From Bdellovibrio bacteriovorus (lineage in GTDB: Bacteria; Bdellovibrionota; Bdellovibrionia; Bdellovibrionales; Bdellovibrionaceae), in contig NZ_CP102930.1 in assembly GCF_025558485.1 (NCBI RefSeq), positions 1,612,001 to 1,676,000 of the forward strand: DNA of 64,000 nt. Direction: 5' to 3'. The notes below the pieces were generated by a model, which saw nothing but the letters and a program-made list of their open reading frames with translations, was not told the DNA's origin and did no database searches. The translations under genes and the position numbers were made by a program. Positions 50,772 through 60,700 of this stretch are shown in pieces (the stretch's first letter is position 1; every line of letters starts with the position of its first letter).

Positions 50772-51820
50772 GCTCTTCAAAAATCGCCCTGACTCAGACC
50801 GTGCAAAAGGGAGGTTGTGCCGCCAAGGTGGCTGCCTCTGAGCTAAGAAACATTCTGCAGCAGGTGAAGTTTCCTGCGGCTCACCCGGCCTTGATGGTCG
50901 ATGGCGGACTGTTTGACGATGCGGCGATTTACAAAGTGAACGATGACATTGCTCTCGTTCAAACTCTGGATTTTTTCACTCCTATTGTCGATACCCCGAA
51001 ACTTTTTGGTGAAATTGCCGCAGCCAATGCGCTAAGCGATGTTTATGCCATGGGTGGAAAACCCAAAACAGCCATGGGGATTCTGGCGTTTCCGATTGCG
51101 ACGATGCCTTCTGAAGTCATTGTGGATGTCATGCAAGGGGCCAGTGACAAGATTGCTGAAGCCGATGCGAATTTTGTTGGCGGGCATTCTATTGATGATG
51201 ACACCTTGAAGTTCGGTCTGGCTGTGACGGGTTTTGTGAACCCAAATTTTGTCTGGTCCAATGCGGGGGCTCGCCCCGGGGATCATCTGATTCTGACCAA
51301 ACCCTTGGGGACGGGAACTTTGACGGCCGGATTGAAACGTCTGGAAGCCAAAGAAGAAGATATCATGGAAGCTTTGATCAGCATGGCCACAGTTAACAAT
51401 GCTGTGGACTATATGACTCCGCACCTGCAAAAAGAAGTTCATGCCGCGACCGACATCACTGGTTTTGGTCTGTCCGGGCATTCGATGCAACTGGCGAAGG
51501 CCAGCAAGGTCAGTTTGCGAATTTCAGTGGCGAAGTTGCCGCGTTTCCCGAAGGCGCTGGCCTTCCTGGAAAAAGGTTTCCTGACCAAAGCGCACCGATC
51601 CAACGCCCAGTACACCGAAAAAGATGTGAGTTTTATGCAGGTCGATGGCCTTCACAAACTTTTGGCCCATGACCCGCAAACCAGCGGTGGCTTGTTGCTG
51701 TCCGTGTCTGCGGCGGTCAGTGGTGAAATGGTTCAGGCCTTGCGTGCCAAGTTTAAATCTGCTGAGATCATTGGAGAGGTTTTGCCTCTACAGGATAAAG
51801 CGGTGATTTTTGAGTCTTAA
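50768..51820 (+). CDS. selD: Selenide, water dikinase (selenophosphate synthetase)
   Basis: A 350-residue enzyme that makes selenophosphate from selenide and ATP. The catalytic start is 'QKGGCAAKV', with Cys 17 in the position that some species fill with selenocysteine, and Lys 20. Further motifs are '[20 protein letters not shown]', '[11 protein letters not shown]', '[11 protein letters not shown]', '[18 protein letters not shown]' and '[13 protein letters not shown]'. It appears complete. Its product is used by SelA/SelB or by the tRNA enzyme MnmH; the adjacent mnmH is broken (see next gene) and no selA is in the window. Confidence 0.95.
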   Translation: MSSSKIALTQTVQKGGCAAKVAASELRNILQQVKFPAAHPALMVDGGLFDDAAIYKVNDDIALVQTLDFFTPIVDTPKLFGEIAAANALSDVYAMGGKPKTAMGILAFPIATMPSEVIVDVMQGASDKIAEADANFVGGHSIDDDTLKFGLAVTGFVNPNFVWSNAGARPGDHLILTKPLGTGTLTAGLKRLEAKEEDIMEALISMATVNNAVDYMTPHLQKEVHAATDITGFGLSGHSMQLAKASKVSLRISVAKLPRFPKALAFLEKGFLTKAHRSNAQYTEKDVSFMQVDGLHKLLAHDPQTSGGLLLSVSAAVSGEMVQALRAKFKSAEIIGEVLPLQDKAVIFES

Positions 51821-52838
51821 GAATATCAAACCCGATCAACTCAAAGAACTTTTTTCCCGGAACATTCCGTTGGTGGATGTGCGGGCCCCTGTGGAGTTTC
51901 GTCAAGGCAGTCTGCCCGGGGCTGTGAATTTGCCCATCATGAATGATGAAGAACGCGCCAGTGTGGGAACCACCTACAAGCGCGAAGGTCAGGACGCGGC
52001 CGTGCGTTTGGGCTATTCTCTGGTTTCAGGCGCCGTTAAAGAAGAACGTGTGAAGGCCTGGAGGACTTTTTTTGAAAAGCATCCCGGGGCGATTCTTTAC
52101 TGTTTCCGCGGGGGAAAGCGTTCGCAGATTACTCAGCAGTGGTTGCAGGAAGCCGGGCTTTCGGTGCCGCTGATCACCGGGGGGTATAAGGCGGCCCGGA
52201 ATTATCTGATGAAACAAATCGATGAGTTTTCCGTTCGCCATGAAATGCTGGCTTTGTCGGGGCCGACGGGCAGTGGGAAGACGCATTTGCTGCATCGCCT
52301 GCGGGACCGTTACCCGTTGTTGGATCTGGAGCATCTGGCCCGGCATCGTGGTTCGGCTTTTGGGGCGATGGATGGGGAACAGCCGACTCAGATCGACTAT
52401 GAAAATCGTCTGGCGCGGGAGCTGATTCTTCTTGAGGACAAAATCAAGGGTGGAATCAAACCTGTGGTGGAGGATGAAAGCCGTCTGATTGGCCGGATCT
52501 ATCAACCAGCGACTTTCTTTATCCGTCTGCGTGCTTCGTCGGTGGTGTTTGTGGATTTGAAGCCCAAAGGCCAGCGTGGCAAGTCGGCTGCAAACGGTGA
52601 ACAGTTCGACTCTTCTTACGACCGTGGTCAGCCTGCAGAATTCCCGGTTGGCGGCGTTATCCCAGGCTGGACAGAAGCTCTTCAGTTGATGAAAATTGGC
52701 GGCAAGGCCAAGCTTTTCATCCCACCTGAATTGGCTTATGGCCCATCCGGTCGCCCAGGCATTCCGCCAAACTCTGTTCTTGTATTCGACGTTGAGCTGA
52801 TCGACATCGTTAAACAAGACACTAAGAAGAAGAAATAA
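51810..52838 (+). CDS. Chimera: N-terminal two thirds of MnmH (SelU) fused to C-terminal FKBP isomerase
   Basis: A 342-residue hybrid. Residues 1-250 match tRNA 2-selenouridine synthase MnmH: a rhodanese domain with the catalytic Cys 98 in '[13 protein letters not shown]', then a P-loop '[18 protein letters not shown]' and '[15 protein letters not shown]'. From about 252 the sequence changes. Residues 263-342 are an FKBP peptidyl-prolyl isomerase ('[19 protein letters not shown]', '[20 protein letters not shown]', '[20 protein letters not shown]'). MnmH normally has about 360 residues, so some 100 C-terminal residues are missing; the FKBP part lacks its N-terminal strands. Codon choice shifts at the junction. 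It starts with TTG overlapping selD by 11 nt; its stop overlaps pdxH by one base. Function doubtful. Confidence 0.85.
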   Translation: MSLKNIKPDQLKELFSRNIPLVDVRAPVEFRQGSLPGAVNLPIMNDEERASVGTTYKREGQDAAVRLGYSLVSGAVKEERVKAWRTFFEKHPGAILYCFRGGKRSQITQQWLQEAGLSVPLITGGYKAARNYLMKQIDEFSVRHEMLALSGPTGSGKTHLLHRLRDRYPLLDLEHLARHRGSAFGAMDGEQPTQIDYENRLARELILLEDKIKGGIKPVVEDESRLIGRIYQPATFFIRLRASSVVFVDLKPKGQRGKSAANGEQFDSSYDRGQPAEFPVGGVIPGWTEALQLMKIGGKAKLFIPPELAYGPSGRPGIPPNSVLVFDVELIDIVKQDTKKKK

Positions 52839-53428
52839 TGTTCGACTTCAACAAAGACCCTTTTGAGCATTTCGACCGCCTGATGAAAGAGGCGGTCGCA
52901 AAGCAAATCCCGGAAGCCAACGCGATGTCGGTGGCCACCGTGGATGAAAAGGGTGTGCCCTCCGTGCGCATCGTCTATCTTAAAGAGGTGAGCAAGGGGG
53001 GCTTTGTTTTTTACGGGAACTACAATTCCCATAAAGGACATGATATCGAGGCCAACCCGATGGTGTGCCTCAACTTCCACTGGCCAGCTATCTGGCAACA
53101 AATCCGTATCACAGGTAAAGCTGAAAAAATTTCTGCCGCGGAAAGCGATGCTTACTTTGCCACGCGCGCGCGTCTGAGTCAGATCGGTGCCTGGGCTTCC
53201 CACCAAAGCGAAGAGATCCCGGACATTAACTGGCTGTCCCGCCGGGTGCAGGAATACGAAAAACAATTCGACGGTCAAGCCGTGCCACGCCCACCACACT
53301 GGGGCGGCTGGCGAGTGATTCCTACTGAAATTGAATTCTGGTTCGGCCTGGGCGGTCGTCTGCACGAACGCTACATCTATCAGCGCACGGCGGATGGTTC
53401 CTGGAACCGCCTGATGCGCAGTCCTTAG
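52838..53428 (+). CDS. pdxH: Pyridoxine/pyridoxamine 5'-phosphate oxidase
   Basis: A 196-residue FMN enzyme that makes pyridoxal phosphate. Motifs are 'NAMSVATVDEKGVPSVRIVY', 'GGFVFYGNYNSHKGHDIEAN', 'VCLNFHWPAIWQQIRITG' and the C-terminal 'FWFGLGGRLHERYIYQRT'. It is slightly shorter than the E. coli enzyme at the N-terminus, which is common. The ATG shares a base with the stop of the chimera (TAATG), so it is coupled to that operon. The stop lies inside a 30-bp palindromic repeat that may be its terminator. Confidence 0.94.
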   Translation: MFDFNKDPFEHFDRLMKEAVAKQIPEANAMSVATVDEKGVPSVRIVYLKEVSKGGFVFYGNYNSHKGHDIEANPMVCLNFHWPAIWQQIRITGKAEKISAAESDAYFATRARLSQIGAWASHQSEEIPDINWLSRRVQEYEKQFDGQAVPRPPHWGGWRVIPTEIEFWFGLGGRLHERYIYQRTADGSWNRLMRSP

Positions 53429-53456
53429 GTACGCCGTACCTTTTTGGAGTGCGCCG
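53427..53456 (+). repeat. 30-bp palindromic repeat, copy 1 (terminator-like)
   Basis: The core GGTACGCCGTACC is a short hairpin followed by TTTTT. The whole 30-base unit is found again, exactly and inverted, at 54889-54918, and its first 20 bases also at 54864-54883. It overlaps the pdxH stop codon. The core plus T-run fits a small terminator; the conserved tail (GGAGTGCGCCG) suggests a dispersed repeat. Confidence 0.75.
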
Positions 53457-53463
53457 CATCGAG

Positions 53464-54033
53464 CTAGCGGTGTTCTTCTTTGGTAAGGGCCCAGATTTCC
53501 ATGTCCTGCCACTTCTTATGCACTAGCAGACGACGTTTGCTAAGACCTTCTTTACGCATCTTCAGTGCTTTGGCGACCTTGATGGATTTCTTGTTGGTCG
53601 GCGCAATGCCGGCTTCCACGCGATGAAGTTTTAATTTTTTAAAAGCGATATCCAATGCGCCTAAGCTGGCTTCCTGGGCAAAGCCGTATCCCCAATAGGG
53701 ATTGAAAATACGATAGCCCAGATAAGCATTTTGAAAAACCGCGCGGGAAATATCCATCAGACTGACGTTGCCGATCAGCATTCCGTCGTCTTTTAGAAAA
53801 ACACCGAAAGAATAAAAGTGATCTGCATTTCGCTGCTGTTTTTCGTTTTTCAGAAGTTCTTTGAATTTCTTTTTAGTCAGCTCGCTGTCGGCCCAGTTGG
53901 TTTCGTCCCATTCATTTTGTGGGGGATTCATGCTGGAATAAGCCTGCACCCAGTTTTCATAATCAGTTTCTTCCAGCGGGCGCAGGATCAGGCGGGCGGT
54001 TTTTTTATAAAGAGGCAGATCTATAGACTTCAT
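53464..54033 (-). CDS. GNAT-family N-acetyltransferase (RimJ/RimL type)
   Basis: A 189-residue acetyltransferase. It begins 'LYKKTARLILRPLEETDYEN' as in RimJ/RimL, with a core 'GMLIGNVSLMDIS', the acetyl-CoA binding region 'NPYWGYGFAQEASLGALDIA' and 'LKLHRVEAGIAPTNKKSIKV'. The acceptor (protein N-terminus, antibiotic or small molecule) is unknown. ATG 54033 was chosen over an in-frame TTG three codons upstream. Its 5' end overlaps the PEGA-like gene by 29 nt. Confidence 0.85.
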   Translation of the reverse strand: MKSIDLPLYKKTARLILRPLEETDYENWVQAYSSMNPPQNEWDETNWADSELTKKKFKELLKNEKQQRNADHFYSFGVFLKDDGMLIGNVSLMDISRAVFQNAYLGYRIFNPYWGYGFAQEASLGALDIAFKKLKLHRVEAGIAPTNKKSIKVAKALKMRKEGLSKRRLLVHKKWQDMEIWALTKEEHR

Positions 54034-54313
54034 TGCTGACAAGTCTAAGAGGGATGCGTTTTAAGTTGCAATAGAAATAGGTCAAATTGTGCGAACTGCG
54101 CACCACCGCTGTGTGGGATTCATGAGCCACCATTTTGACAGTGATCTTGACGGGGTGGTCTTTTTTGATTGCCACCAGTTTTGGTGTCACGTAACGGGTC
54201 TTTTGATCTTCAACCCAGATTTCTGCGCCCTCTTGTTCAGAGATCACCATGCACAGGCACATTTCCGGTTTTTCCAGACCCAAGAGTTCTCGCAAGTTTT
54301 TAAACCATGCCAT
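54005..54313 (-). CDS. Small protein with a PEGA-like beta domain
   Basis: A 102-residue protein. After a short helical start ('MAWFKNLRELLGLEKPE') the sequence 'GAEIWVEDQKTRYVTPKLVA' and 'IKKDHPVKITVKMVAHESHT' follows the PEGA pattern of carbohydrate- or surface-associated beta domains. There is no signal peptide. The likeness is by pattern only, so the domain name is tentative. It is co-directional with apaG, 115 bp downstream of it, and overlaps the acetyltransferase gene. Confidence 0.55.
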   Translation of the reverse strand: MAWFKNLRELLGLEKPEMCLCMVISEQEGAEIWVEDQKTRYVTPKLVAIKKDHPVKITVKMVAHESHTAVVRSSHNLTYFYCNLKRIPLRLVSNEVYRSASL

Positions 54314-54428
54314 ACAGCCTCCCGTAAACTGCCAGAGGGTTTAGCACAGCTTTATTTTTTAACTCCAGTGAAAAGGGTAAAACTGGACCTCGAAAATGTT
54401 CCGAAGAAATAAGGGGATTATGAGGGAA

Positions 54429-54818
54429 TTAATGCAGCGCCAAAGGGGCCACAAGATAGAACTCGGGGATTTCTACGCTGAAGCTTTCGCCATTTTCCGC
54501 CACGAAAAAATAGCGGCCCAGCATACTGCCAGTGGAGGTGTTTAGCGGGCAGGCGCTGTCGTATTCAAAGGTTTGCCCGGGGTGGATTTTAGGTTGCAAT
54601 CCAACAACACCAGGTCCACGGACTTCCTCTTTTTTGCCTGCGGCGTCTGTAATGATCCAGTGACGGCTCATCAGTTGGGCCGGGGAAGATCCAATGTTTG
54701 TGATAGAGATTTTGTATGCAAAAAAATGATAACCCTTTTCAGGATTGGACTCTGAAGGGACATAAACGACTTTTGCCGAGATTTGAAAATCTGGGACCGA
54801 TGTTTTTTGCATGCTCAT
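54429..54818 (-). CDS. apaG: ApaG/DUF525 protein
   Basis: A 129-residue Ig-like protein of the ApaG family: 'GYHFFAYKISITNIGSSPAQ', 'LMSRHWIITDAAGKKEEVRG', 'PGVVGLQPKIHPGQTFEYDS' and 'GSMLGRYFFV'. ApaG is linked to diadenosine tetraphosphate metabolism and divalent metal effects in enterobacteria; its exact role is not settled. The frame is open to 54896, running into the repeat; ATG 54818 starts the conserved domain. No clear ribosome binding site is seen. Confidence 0.88.
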   Translation of the reverse strand: MSMQKTSVPDFQISAKVVYVPSESNPEKGYHFFAYKISITNIGSSPAQLMSRHWIITDAAGKKEEVRGPGVVGLQPKIHPGQTFEYDSACPLNTSTGSMLGRYFFVAENGESFSVEIPEFYLVAPLALH

Positions 54819-54863
54819 ACGGGGATCAGAATAATTCTTTCCCTGACTTCCGGCAAGGGCAAG

Positions 54864-54918
54864 AGGTACGCCGTACCTTTTTGCAACACGGCGCACTCCA
54901 AAAAGGTACGGCGTACCT
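54864..54918. repeat. Inverted pair of the palindromic repeat
   Basis: Two copies of the repeat face each other: 20 bases at 54864-54883 and the full inverted 30-base unit at 54889-54918. The 20-base arms pair perfectly around a 15-base spacer. The pair lies just after the stop of the endonuclease-like gene (54920, minus strand) and upstream of apaG, and probably terminates that gene. Confidence 0.8.
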
Positions 54919-54919
54919 T

Positions 54920-55951
54920 CTAGCGAAGTGGGAGGCGCTCCAATTCGAAAACTAGCGGATAATGATCTGATGGCAGGTTGAGTTTTGCATCCATGTTTCG
55001 TGGGATGTCGTGTTCCATTCCGAATTCGTCCTTATAGCGGTACACTTTGCATGATCCCGGTTTGATGAAGGCCTGCAATGATGGTGGAGCAAAAACGAAA
55101 TCAATCTGGCGTCCGTCGGCCCGAGAGCCGTTGCGAACCTGATAGAAAGTGGCTCGTTCTTCCGGCGTCAAACCGGCCGCTTCCAGAACGTCACGAAGCT
55201 GTGTGCGGCTGTAAAGGTCTTTAAATTCCTCGTCCGTACCCAGTGAGCTGGCATTGCCGTTAAAATCACCAGCCATCATGACCGGAACTTGCGGGTGGGT
55301 CTTTTCTAGTTCCGCATAAATATCCAGCAGGGTTTTAAGCTCTGCCTGACGGCGTTCAAAACCATTGGGATCAATGCGCTCCGGGTCCAGGCGGGATTTA
55401 AGGTGCGTTAACAGAATGATGAGGAAGGGCTTGTCCTGATCGCTCTTAAACAGCTTCAGCTCCACAACGTCCCGGGAAAACTTATGGCTGGTGGTGATTT
55501 TGCCGCCCTTGACCGGATAGCCGTTGCTTAGACTGTCGCGCTCATGGGGGTACAGATAGTTGATCAGGCGATTTTTATTGGATTGCAGGTCGAAATAAAA
55601 AGGCAGATTTTTGCGGATCAAAAAACCGACGTCAATATTGCGTTCCGAGTTTCCTTCAATAAGACAGGGGGAATAGGCGTCATCCATAAAGAGAAGGTTG
55701 AAGTTATTCAGGGACTCCAAGCCGCCGACTTCGCACAGCATGACGATGTCGGCGTTGATGTCCTTAAGTGCTTTTGCGATTTCTTGCGTTTTGCGAAGGG
55801 GCTTATTTTCGTAAACCGAAGTGGACAGGCGCTGCCACTGAGCTTCCTTCAGATTCAAGACATCCTTGGACGGAGTTCCATCAAACATCAAAAACAGGTT
55901 CTCTGCATTGAGTAAGCAAAATTTTAGGTTTGTGGTCTCGGTCCACGTCAT
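54920..55951 (-). CDS. Endonuclease/exonuclease/phosphatase (EEP) family protein
   Basis: A 343-residue metal-dependent hydrolase. The EEP landmarks are in order: 'LNAENLFLMFD', 'ADIVMLCEVGGLESL' (catalytic Glu), 'ILLTHLKSRLDPERID', 'VMMAGDFNGNASSLG' (Asp/Asn), 'ADGRQIDFVFAPP' and 'LPSDHYPLVFELE' (final His). No signal peptide, so cytoplasmic. Members act on nucleic acids or phospholipids; the substrate cannot be read here. It is divergent from pepA and shares the 121-bp upstream region with it. Confidence 0.88.
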   Translation of the reverse strand: MTWTETTNLKFCLLNAENLFLMFDGTPSKDVLNLKEAQWQRLSTSVYENKPLRKTQEIAKALKDINADIVMLCEVGGLESLNNFNLLFMDDAYSPCLIEGNSERNIDVGFLIRKNLPFYFDLQSNKNRLINYLYPHERDSLSNGYPVKGGKITTSHKFSRDVVELKLFKSDQDKPFLIILLTHLKSRLDPERIDPNGFERRQAELKTLLDIYAELEKTHPQVPVMMAGDFNGNASSLGTDEEFKDLYSRTQLRDVLEAAGLTPEERATFYQVRNGSRADGRQIDFVFAPPSLQAFIKPGSCKVYRYKDEFGMEHDIPRNMDAKLNLPSDHYPLVFELERLPLR

Positions 55952-56072
55952 ATTATGATTTTACGGAACATACCGCCCTAGAAGCCACCCTAAAAACACC
56001 GCTGCTGCATCGCTTCGTATGCTGGCAGCTTCAGGAGGCTTCTTTCGCATTAAAATAAAAGTGAGGCAGACA

Positions 56073-57617
56073 GTGGCTAAAAAAGCGGCTCCGGCAGCAA
56101 AGGTATCCGGCAAACTTCAGTTCCAATCCTGGATTGAAACTTTCGACTTCGGGAAAGAACTTAAAGTAAAAAATGAGATTACAGGATACGTTTATTTCCT
56201 GGGGGTGGATGACACTGCGAAGTTTTCTTCGCTGGTTCAAGCCCACGCATTAGAGTGGCAGGCAAAATCCTTGAAACAAAGTGAAAAGGAAGTGGTTTCC
56301 TTCGTCGGCAGTCAGGGGCCGGTTTGGATCTTGCGTCCGCGCAAAAAAACAACGGTGGGACATGATGGTCTGATTGATGAAGCGGCTTACACTTGGGCGC
56401 GCGATCAGTTTGGTTCTTTGGCGGCTCATTTCAAAGCTCAGCAAATCAAAGCCGTGCAAATCGAATTCCATGGCACGGAAGGCATTCAGGATTTGGGGGC
56501 TTTGACCGGTATGGATATGGCGGCGTACAGCTTCCGTCAATTTGTTGACGGCAAACAGCTGGTGGATTTGCCAAAGGTGGCTTTGAAAAAATCATTGGGA
56601 GCCTGGGACAAGAATGTTGTGAAAGAGGCCAGCTTGCGGGCTCGCGCCGTCAATGTGGCTCGTCACATGGTGAATCTGCCTCCGAATGATCTGAATCCAA
56701 AATCTTTCGCAGAAATGGCGACCAAGCGTTTGGGGTTCCCGAAAAACACCAAAGTGACTGTATGGGACACTAAAAAACTGGTTCAGGAAAAAATGGGTCT
56801 GCATGTAGCGGTCGGCCAGGGGGCTGAAAATGGACCTTGCATGGTTCACCTGAAATACCGTCCGACGAAAAAGTCGTCTTTAAAACCTGTGGCCTTTGTT
56901 GGTAAAGGGATCACTTTCGACACGGGGGGGTTGGATATCAAGCCTTCTTCGGCAATGCGCCTGATGAAAAAAGACATGGGCGGGGCCGCCAGCGTGATCG
57001 CTTTGGCACAATGGGCGGCGGACAGCAATTATCCGGGTCCTTTGGATTTCTATCTGGCACTGGCTGAAAATGCGGTGGACGGAAAATCATTCCGTCCAAG
57101 TGATGTCATCACGGCTCGTAACGGCATGAAAGTGGAAATCGACAACACCGATGCGGAAGGCCGTTTGGTTCTGGCGGATGTTTTGGATGTGGCCTGCACG
57201 CAAAAAGCCGCCGATGAAGCAGAAGTGGTGATCGACGTGGCAACCTTGACGGGCGCTATCAAAGTCGGCCTGGGTGCTGAAATTGCCGGTCTGTTTTCAA
57301 ACGATGATGAACTGGCGACGGCCTTGACCAAAGCCGGTCAGCGTGCCGGGGATTTAAACTGGCGTATGCCGTTGTTTGAAAAATACTGGGGCGATCTGGC
57401 ATCCCCATTTGCGGACTGTAAGAACTCCGGTGGCGGTTTCGGCGGAGCCATCACGGCAGCGTTGTTCCTGCAAAGATTCGTGCGCGGTAAAAAATGGGCG
57501 CATCTGGATGTTTATGCCTGGACGGATAAGGCGCAAGGGGCCTTGCTTTCCAGTGGTGGCAGTGGCCAGCCGGTCCAGTGTCTGATCGAGTTCCTGAACG
57601 CTCGTCTTACCAAGTAG
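56073..57617 (+). CDS. pepA: Leucyl aminopeptidase (M17)
   Basis: A 514-residue cytosolic aminopeptidase. The catalytic signature is complete: 'FVGKGITFDTGGLDIKPS' (metal-binding Lys and Asp), 'MKKDMGGAASVIALAQW' and 'VEIDNTDAEGRLVLADVL', the M17 hallmark. It removes N-terminal residues from peptides, which fits a peptide-scavenging lifestyle. GTG 56073 has 'GAGG' 6 nt upstream; the frame continues to 56019 without support. A weak hairpin (57633-57651) follows. Confidence 0.94.
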   Translation: MAKKAAPAAKVSGKLQFQSWIETFDFGKELKVKNEITGYVYFLGVDDTAKFSSLVQAHALEWQAKSLKQSEKEVVSFVGSQGPVWILRPRKKTTVGHDGLIDEAAYTWARDQFGSLAAHFKAQQIKAVQIEFHGTEGIQDLGALTGMDMAAYSFRQFVDGKQLVDLPKVALKKSLGAWDKNVVKEASLRARAVNVARHMVNLPPNDLNPKSFAEMATKRLGFPKNTKVTVWDTKKLVQEKMGLHVAVGQGAENGPCMVHLKYRPTKKSSLKPVAFVGKGITFDTGGLDIKPSSAMRLMKKDMGGAASVIALAQWAADSNYPGPLDFYLALAENAVDGKSFRPSDVITARNGMKVEIDNTDAEGRLVLADVLDVACTQKAADEAEVVIDVATLTGAIKVGLGAEIAGLFSNDDELATALTKAGQRAGDLNWRMPLFEKYWGDLASPFADCKNSGGGFGGAITAALFLQRFVRGKKWAHLDVYAWTDKAQGALLSSGGSGQPVQCLIEFLNARLTK

Positions 57618-57632
57618 TTTTTTAGCAGGTGT

Positions 57633-57651
57633 GCCCTCGAATAACGAGGGC
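57633..57651 (+). terminator. Hairpin after pepA
   Basis: A 7-bp perfect stem (GCCCTCG and its complement) with an AATAA loop, 15 bp after the stop of pepA. The T-tract is poor (GCCTTCTGTT), so this is only a probable terminator. Confidence 0.5.
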
Positions 57652-57756
57652 GCCTTCTGTTCCCGTTCTGAGATTTTGCACTTTTTTGGAGCAGAAAAAC
57701 CATCGCATTCCGTGAATCAGCTTTAGGGGCCCTTAAGGTTGTCCGTAAAGTAAGTA

Positions 57757-60700
57757 ATGACAAAATCTCGGCACGTCCACGGCACCTTTTTAAGTCTCCA
57801 GTCCACGGTCCTATTCGGACTGTTAGCGTTCTTTTTATCGGGCTGTACTTTGTCCGCCGAACTCAAAGGAAAATTGGCTTCTTTAATTTCCCAGACACCT
57901 CCTCAGGTGGTTCTGACCTCTGTGATCCAAGCACATTCCAGTGTCTCTTCGTGGGAAGTCTCTGTTCAATTGTCAGAAGAACTTCTGGGGCTTGAAATCA
58001 GTGATTTTGAAATCACTAATGGAACTCCTTCAAGTTTAGTACAAGTCGATGCGAAAACCTGGACGTTGCAAATCACTCCCACTGCGGATGGAGCGGTCAC
58101 GGTCGTTCTGCCGGAAGATAAAGGTGAAGGTCGTTTTTCTGCAGTTCCCAATAAAGCCTCTAACAGTCTTTCTTTTATCAGCGACCGAACCCCACCTCAG
58201 GTGACGCTGGGATATCTGGGGGCGAATCCCACCAATGTTTCTCCAATCTTGGTGGATGTGATCTTTGACGAAGATTTGGCGGAAGTGCCGGACTTAAGTG
58301 ATTTCTTGGTCGTCAACGGAACCGCCACAAATCTGACGGGTAGTGGGAAGGTTTATACTGTGGAAGTTGTTCCCAGTTCTTCCAGTGCCACGGTGGGGTT
58401 GGTGTATCAGGCGGATCGCGTTCACGATCTGGCTGGAAATTTAAATCTGGTTTCCAATGATGTGACGGTCGCCTTCAACAGCAATCGCCCCACGGTCACC
58501 TTAGGCAGTACGGCACTGTCGTCTGTGAATACGACGGATATCACAGTGACGGTATTGTTCAGCACTTCTGTCACGGGTTTTGATGCTTCTGATTTAGAAC
58601 TGACAAATGCGGTGGTGTCCGGTCTTTCCGGCAGTGGTGACAGCTATAGCTTTACCTTGACGGCGCTTTCCCCTGGGACTTTTTCCGTTAAGGTGAAAGA
58701 CAGTGCCGCCGTGGATGGATCATCGAATCCCTCTCTGGCCTCCAATGTTCTTTATCGTGTTTATGATATAACCGGCCCGACGGTGACGCTCACAAAAACC
58801 GAGACCAGTCCGACCACTCAGGCCAGTGTGGTTGTAACGTTGACGTCCAGTGAGATTTTCTCAAGCTCGCTATCGGCCAGTGACTTTACGGTCACCAATG
58901 GAACCATCACGGGGCTGACAGGTGGCGGGACCAGTTATTCTTTCACCGTCACAGCCACCGACGAGGGAGCTGTGAGCGTGCAATTGCCAGCATCCGCGAA
59001 AACGGATGTGGCAGGCAATGGGAATGCGGCCTCCAATACTTTGACTTGGTATTATGATCTGTTTGCTCCCAGTATGACCATCACGTCCGTACAGGGAACC
59101 ACGACAGGAACTTCTCCTTTCGCCGTGGAGTTTGAAGCCAGTGAAGCCATCGGTGGGTTCACGGCCTCGGTTGTGGCAGTGACTAACGGCACGCTGGCTA
59201 ATTTTGTCAGTGTGGATGGAACCCACTGGACGGCGGAGGTGACTCCGGCCGCACAGGGAAATGTCACGATCTCCATTGCGGCAGGAAGCTTTACGGACGG
59301 TGCGGGAAAAGACAACACAGCCTCTTCATTGACTGTTCTTTTTGACAGCGTTCGTCCGACGGTGGTGCTGGCCGGGGGCTGGGGTTACACGAATACCGTA
59401 CCCCTGACTGTCACCGCCACGTTCAGTGAAAATGTGACGGGCGTGACGTTGTCAGATTTTGTGTTTGTAAATGCCACAGCGACATTGACCGGCAGTGGCA
59501 GCAGCTACACCTTGACCGTGACTCCTTCCGCAGAAGGTCTTTTCAGTGTCACTCTTCCCGAACATGCGGCTCAGGATGCTGCCGGAAATACATCCCAGGC
59601 TTCAAATACACTCTCTACTAATTATGATATAACTCCGCCCACCGCCGTGATTGTGGCCGATGCGGGTTATTACAATTTTGACTCTCCAATTCCTTTGACC
59701 GTGACGTTCAGTGAACCTGTGACGGGAGCTGGAACCGGGGATTTCACTGTTACGGGCGGAACCTTGTCGGGATTTACAGGCAGTGGGGCTATTTATACCA
59801 TGACTTTTACCCCGAATGGGGCGCCAGCAACGGGAGTGAAGACGGTCTTTCTGAAAGCCTCCGCAGTGTATGACCTGGCAGAAAACCTGAACACAGTGGT
59901 GTCTCCAACGGCAGAATTTTATTACGACAATACACCTGTGACGATTTCCCTGGCTCAAAAGGAACAGGTGATTGAAGAAACAGACGGCGCTGTGAAGAAT
60001 ATCACTGTGAATCTGAGCATCGCCAAACCTTATGATGTTGACGTTTTCTATCGCACGTTGGGAACTGCGGTGTCAGGGATGGATCACGATATTCCGGCTT
60101 CCGGTTCTGTGCATATTCCGGCAGGTGCCACCAGTGTTAATTTGCCTTTCCAGGTGTCTGCGAATGGCGGTTCCAATGAAAACAAGTACGCGCAGTTAAA
60201 CTTATACTATGCGAACACCCCGGCCGCCACGTTCTCGAATCAGTATCAAAGCCGTGTGCTGATTCAGGATGTTGATAATGTCACGCGGGCCACAGCCGCA
60301 AAGGTGGTGGTCAGCAATGAAAACCGCTGTGTGCTGACCTCAGCGGGCAAGTTAAGATGCTGGGGAGCCAACAGTAACGGCCAAGTCGGTGATGGAACCA
60401 CGGAAGTGCGGGATTTCCCCGTGGATGTGGATGCGACAACGACTTACAGTGATATTTCTTTGGGATATCGCCACGTCTGCGGTTTGACTGTGGATGGCGA
60501 TGTTAAATGTTGGGGTGGCAATGGATCGTCTCAACTGGGTGATGGTTTGACGGCCTCCCGCTCACTTCCCTTTACGGTGGACAGTGGCTATTCTCAGGTT
60601 TCCGCCGGGGATGATTTTACCTGTGGAATTAAAAATGGTGATGTCTATTGCTGGGGTAAAAATTGGGGCGGACAAATGGGTGTCGGCACCACGGGTGGTA

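Noticed and set aside
52026..52817. Minus-strand open frame opposite the mnmH-FKBP chimera
   Set aside because: No domain, no start signal, and the plus strand reads through two known families.
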